Assembly: GCF_019091085.1 (NCBI RefSeq)
Contig: NZ_JAGXJY010000008.1
Location: 124,001 to 188,000 of the forward strand
DNA: 64,000 nt
Reading direction: 5' to 3'
DNA from: Mesorhizobium sp. GbtcB19
GTDB lineage: Bacteria > Pseudomonadota > Alphaproteobacteria > Rhizobiales > Rhizobiaceae
The position numbers and the translations under genes are program-made. The notes beneath the pieces are model-generated. The model saw only the letters and a program-made list of their open reading frames with translations. It had not been told where the DNA came from and did no database searches. Positions 61,911-64,000 of the stretch are shown here, in pieces. Each line of letters opens with the position of its first letter. The first letter of the stretch is position 1.

Positions 61911-62738
61911 CTAGATATCGATGGCTGAGAAGCGGCAATATAGATCGTCCACGCAGCCATGCAGAACCAGGTTCTGGTGAAGGAAGGCCTTTTGCTCCTC
62001 CTTGTTCCGGACCAGCGTCGGTTTCCCGTCGGCGAAGCGGTAGACGAAAGGGAAGATCTCCAGCAAGCGGTCCAGCAATGTCCTGGGATTCAAGTCTCGA
62101 AAGGCGATCATCGTGAATGAATTGAACTCCAGCAACATCGACGGCTTTTGGTCCGCTATCGTCTTGACCGCGCCGGCAAGCACGTCGATTTCAAAACCCT
62201 CGACATCGACTTTCACCAGATCGACTTTGAGGCGGTTCTCCTTGACGAATTGATCGAGCGTCGTGACCGGCACCTGGATGGCGCCATGACCGTCAAGGGT
62301 GGCATCCGCCGCGATGTGACTGACCGATGGAGAGCCAGGGTGGTCGAGAAAGGAAATGGTGCCGACTTGCGCTCCAAACGCTTTCTGGACCGGCGTGATG
62401 GCTTTCTGGAAGCCGTTGGCGCGGATCGTTTCCAGCAGGCATGGATGAGCGCTCGGGCTTGGCTCCAACGCGTAGACCTTCGCGCCGTGCGCCGCCGCCA
62501 GGCTTGCGGTGAACCCTATGTTGGCGCCGACATCGAGGACTGTCGCCGTTTCGGGAAGCGCCCTCGCCAGGACAAACGCAAGCGGATCGTTGGTGTCGAG
62601 CCCGACGCCTTGGAAGTGGGGATCGCTCTCACGGCCGCAGATCGATATTGAGCGGCCTTTGTAGTCGATTGTCCGTGTATGTACTGGGAAAGGTGGGGGA
62701 ATATTTGCGCGTAATTTATTAGCAATTGCTTCTAACAA
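61911..62738 (-). CDS. FkbM family SAM-dependent methyltransferase
   Basis: A 275-residue methyltransferase. Motif I is TVLDVGANIGFTASLAA, followed by KVYALEPSPSAH and the family block VDLVKVDVEGFEIDVLAGA. The family methylates sugars and small molecules, often in polysaccharide or antibiotic clusters. An extra N-terminal helix (ANKLRANIPPPFPVHTRT) is present. No partner gene is adjacent, and the substrate is unknown. Confidence 0.88.
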   Translation of the reverse strand: MLEAIANKLRANIPPPFPVHTRTIDYKGRSISICGRESDPHFQGVGLDTNDPLAFVLARALPETATVLDVGANIGFTASLAAAHGAKVYALEPSPSAHPCLLETIRANGFQKAITPVQKAFGAQVGTISFLDHPGSPSVSHIAADATLDGHGAIQVPVTTLDQFVKENRLKVDLVKVDVEGFEIDVLAGAVKTIADQKPSMLLEFNSFTMIAFRDLNPRTLLDRLLEIFPFVYRFADGKPTLVRNKEEQKAFLHQNLVLHGCVDDLYCRFSAIDI

Positions 62739-62907
62739 GTAAGCCTCCCGGTATTCTATGCCGTGAGTAGCTATATTCGCCTATGCTGGTCATGACAACA
62801 GCTAGGGGCTTTCCCCGGTCGCCTGGGAATGGCGCATTTGGGTCACCGGCAAACTTGTCCCCCGATAGGGTCATGGTTAAACTCGGGCCTCCGAGGGAGG
62901 CTCCAGA

Positions 62908-64000
62908 ATGGCACTTGACCTTTCGCCAGACACTCAGGTCCGCAAGGCGGCGACGCCGCCCGGCAAATATCTCTTCGGCCCGATCGCCGATTTCCTGATG
63001 CTCGGCGGCAACGCGTTTCTGATCCTGCCGGTGCTGTTCTTCGTGCCGCGCGACTATGAAAGGGCTTTAGCCGCGACGATGGTCGCCGTGGCCTTTCTGG
63101 TGAACTACCCGCACTTCGCCCATTCCTACCAGATCTTCTACCGCAATTTCAGCCGCAAGGCGCGTGGTGACGGTTATGACAGGAGCCTGCAGCTTCGCTA
63201 CATTTTCGCCGGCGTCATCGTTCCGCTGATCATGGCGCTGTTCTTCGCCTATGGCGCGGCGACGTCGAACACGCGGCTGCTCGGATTGGCGGCCAATGCG
63301 ATGTTCTTCTTCGTCGGCTGGCACTACGTCAAGCAGGGCTACGGCATGCTGATGGTCGATGCCGTGCTGAAGCGCAAATTCTTCGACAACCGCGACAAGA
63401 AGGTGCTTTTGGTCAACAGCTACGCGGTGTGGATCCTGGCCTGGCTGCAGACGAATACGGCGGTGACTCGGGGGCAATTTTTCGGGCTTCAATATTACAG
63501 CTTCGCGGCGCCATCCTGGATTGCCGAGATTGCCGCTCTGGCGGCCGTCGGCTCGACCGCGGCGACGCTTTTGGTGCTGGTCAACCGCTGGCGAAAAAAC
63601 GGCGGCGGCCTGCCTTACAATGGCATCATGGCCTATGTCGCCTCGCTCTATCTCTGGATCCTGATTGCCAAGATAAACCCGCTCTGGCTGCTGGTGGTGC
63701 CGGCGCTGCATTCGCTGCAATATCTCGCCGTGGTCTGGCGCTACCAGACCAATGTCGAGCGCGACGTTTCGGATGCCGCGAGCGATCCGGAACCGAAAGT
63801 ACTTTCGGTGCTGGGGCCTCGCTATCGGGTGCGGGTTTTCGGATTCATCATCGGCGGTGGCGCGCTCGGCTATCTAGGTTTCTCGCTGATCCCATTCGTG
63901 CTGACCGCCCTGATCCCGTATGACAAACAGGTCCTCGGCTCGTCGCTGTTCTTCTTCATCGTGCTGATCTTCATCAACGTGCACCACTATTTCCTCGACA
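62908..64000 (+). CDS. Polytopic membrane protein, hypothetical (partial)
   Basis: The ATG at 62908 follows GGGAGGC and the frame is open to the window end, covering at least 364 residues. About eight hydrophobic helices are visible, with short loops containing VNYPHFAHSYQIFYRNFSRK and VGWHYVKQGYGMLMVDAVLK. Multiple conserved His and Tyr in these loops are typical of poly-membrane proteins of unknown function in rhizobia. No family name can be given. Confidence 0.68.
   Translation, partial: MALDLSPDTQVRKAATPPGKYLFGPIADFLMLGGNAFLILPVLFFVPRDYERALAATMVAVAFLVNYPHFAHSYQIFYRNFSRKARGDGYDRSLQLRYIFAGVIVPLIMALFFAYGAATSNTRLLGLAANAMFFFVGWHYVKQGYGMLMVDAVLKRKFFDNRDKKVLLVNSYAVWILAWLQTNTAVTRGQFFGLQYYSFAAPSWIAEIAALAAVGSTAATLLVLVNRWRKNGGGLPYNGIMAYVASLYLWILIAKINPLWLLVVPALHSLQYLAVVWRYQTNVERDVSDAASDPEPKVLSVLGPRYRVRVFGFIIGGGALGYLGFSLIPFVLTALIPYDKQVLGSSLFFFIVLIFINVHHYFLD

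Overview
The window looks like a chromosomal segment of a Mesorhizobium-type member of the Hyphomicrobiales. This rests on recognised gene sets rather than a database search: a rhizobial glpR / glpD-S-T-P-Q-U-V-K glycerol locus, an Anbu-type proteasome-like cluster, a BA14K-family protein, a stand-alone Lrp-ligand domain protein and a VirK/YbjX protein. The chromosomal backbone occupies about 1-20056 and 60146-64000. Between them lies about 40 kb of accessory DNA inserted at the 3' end of a tRNA-Lys(TTT) gene.

Left backbone: the 3' end of tgt, a GT-C type membrane glycosyltransferase, a DUF4864 protein, a RAM-domain protein, then the four-gene cluster circularly permuted ATP-grasp / alpha-E / transglutaminase / Anbu peptidase (2832-6880). 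A PLP decarboxylase and a small protein follow. Next come the DeoR-type repressor glpR and the glpDSTPQUVK operon (8946-19084), in which an ABC importer (GlpSTPQ, GlpU, binding protein GlpV) delivers glycerol to the kinase GlpK and the dehydrogenase GlpD. A BA14K gene and tRNA-Lys end the backbone.

Element A (about 20057-57820) starts with a tyrosine integrase and ends with a 50-bp copy of the tRNA-Lys 3' end. It carries a MobA/MobL relaxase, a VirD4-like coupling protein, an M48 peptidase, an integrase-domain protein, a DUF2958 protein and a ParB-like protein, but no type IV secretion genes, so it looks mobilizable rather than self-conjugative. Its cargo is dominated by defence-like genes: several proteins with HEPN-type R-x4-5-H motifs, a KAP P-loop NTPase, an IMPase-family phosphatase with an unknown partner, a SEC-C-like methyltransferase, a PLD-like VPA1262-type protein, a PD-(D/E)xK-like protein in a translationally coupled three-gene unit, a possible ADP-ribosyltransferase-like protein and a 1446-residue REase-STAND NTPase. 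A second tyrosine integrase (44979-46349) lies beside a tRNA-Thr(TGT) 3' fragment flanked on both sides by repeated arm-type sites, which looks like an intact attP of another element.

Element B (about 57821-60145) is a 2.3-kb segment bounded by a third copy of the tRNA-Lys 3' end. It has no integrase and carries small membrane proteins and gene remnants. It looks like a cis-mobilizable passenger in tandem with element A.

Right backbone: a small secreted protein, a VirK/YbjX (DUF535) protein, an FkbM methyltransferase and the start of a polytopic membrane protein that runs off the window.

The best candidates for undescribed systems are the HEPN / PD-(D/E)xK-like / 254-aa unit (50079-51816) inside the 46.7-57.5 kb defence block, the KAP / 131-aa / HEPN-like cluster (41634-44900), and the IMPase / 386-aa pair (30031-32373). 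The HEPN gene between 170-bp direct repeats (32471-33977) looks like exchangeable cargo.
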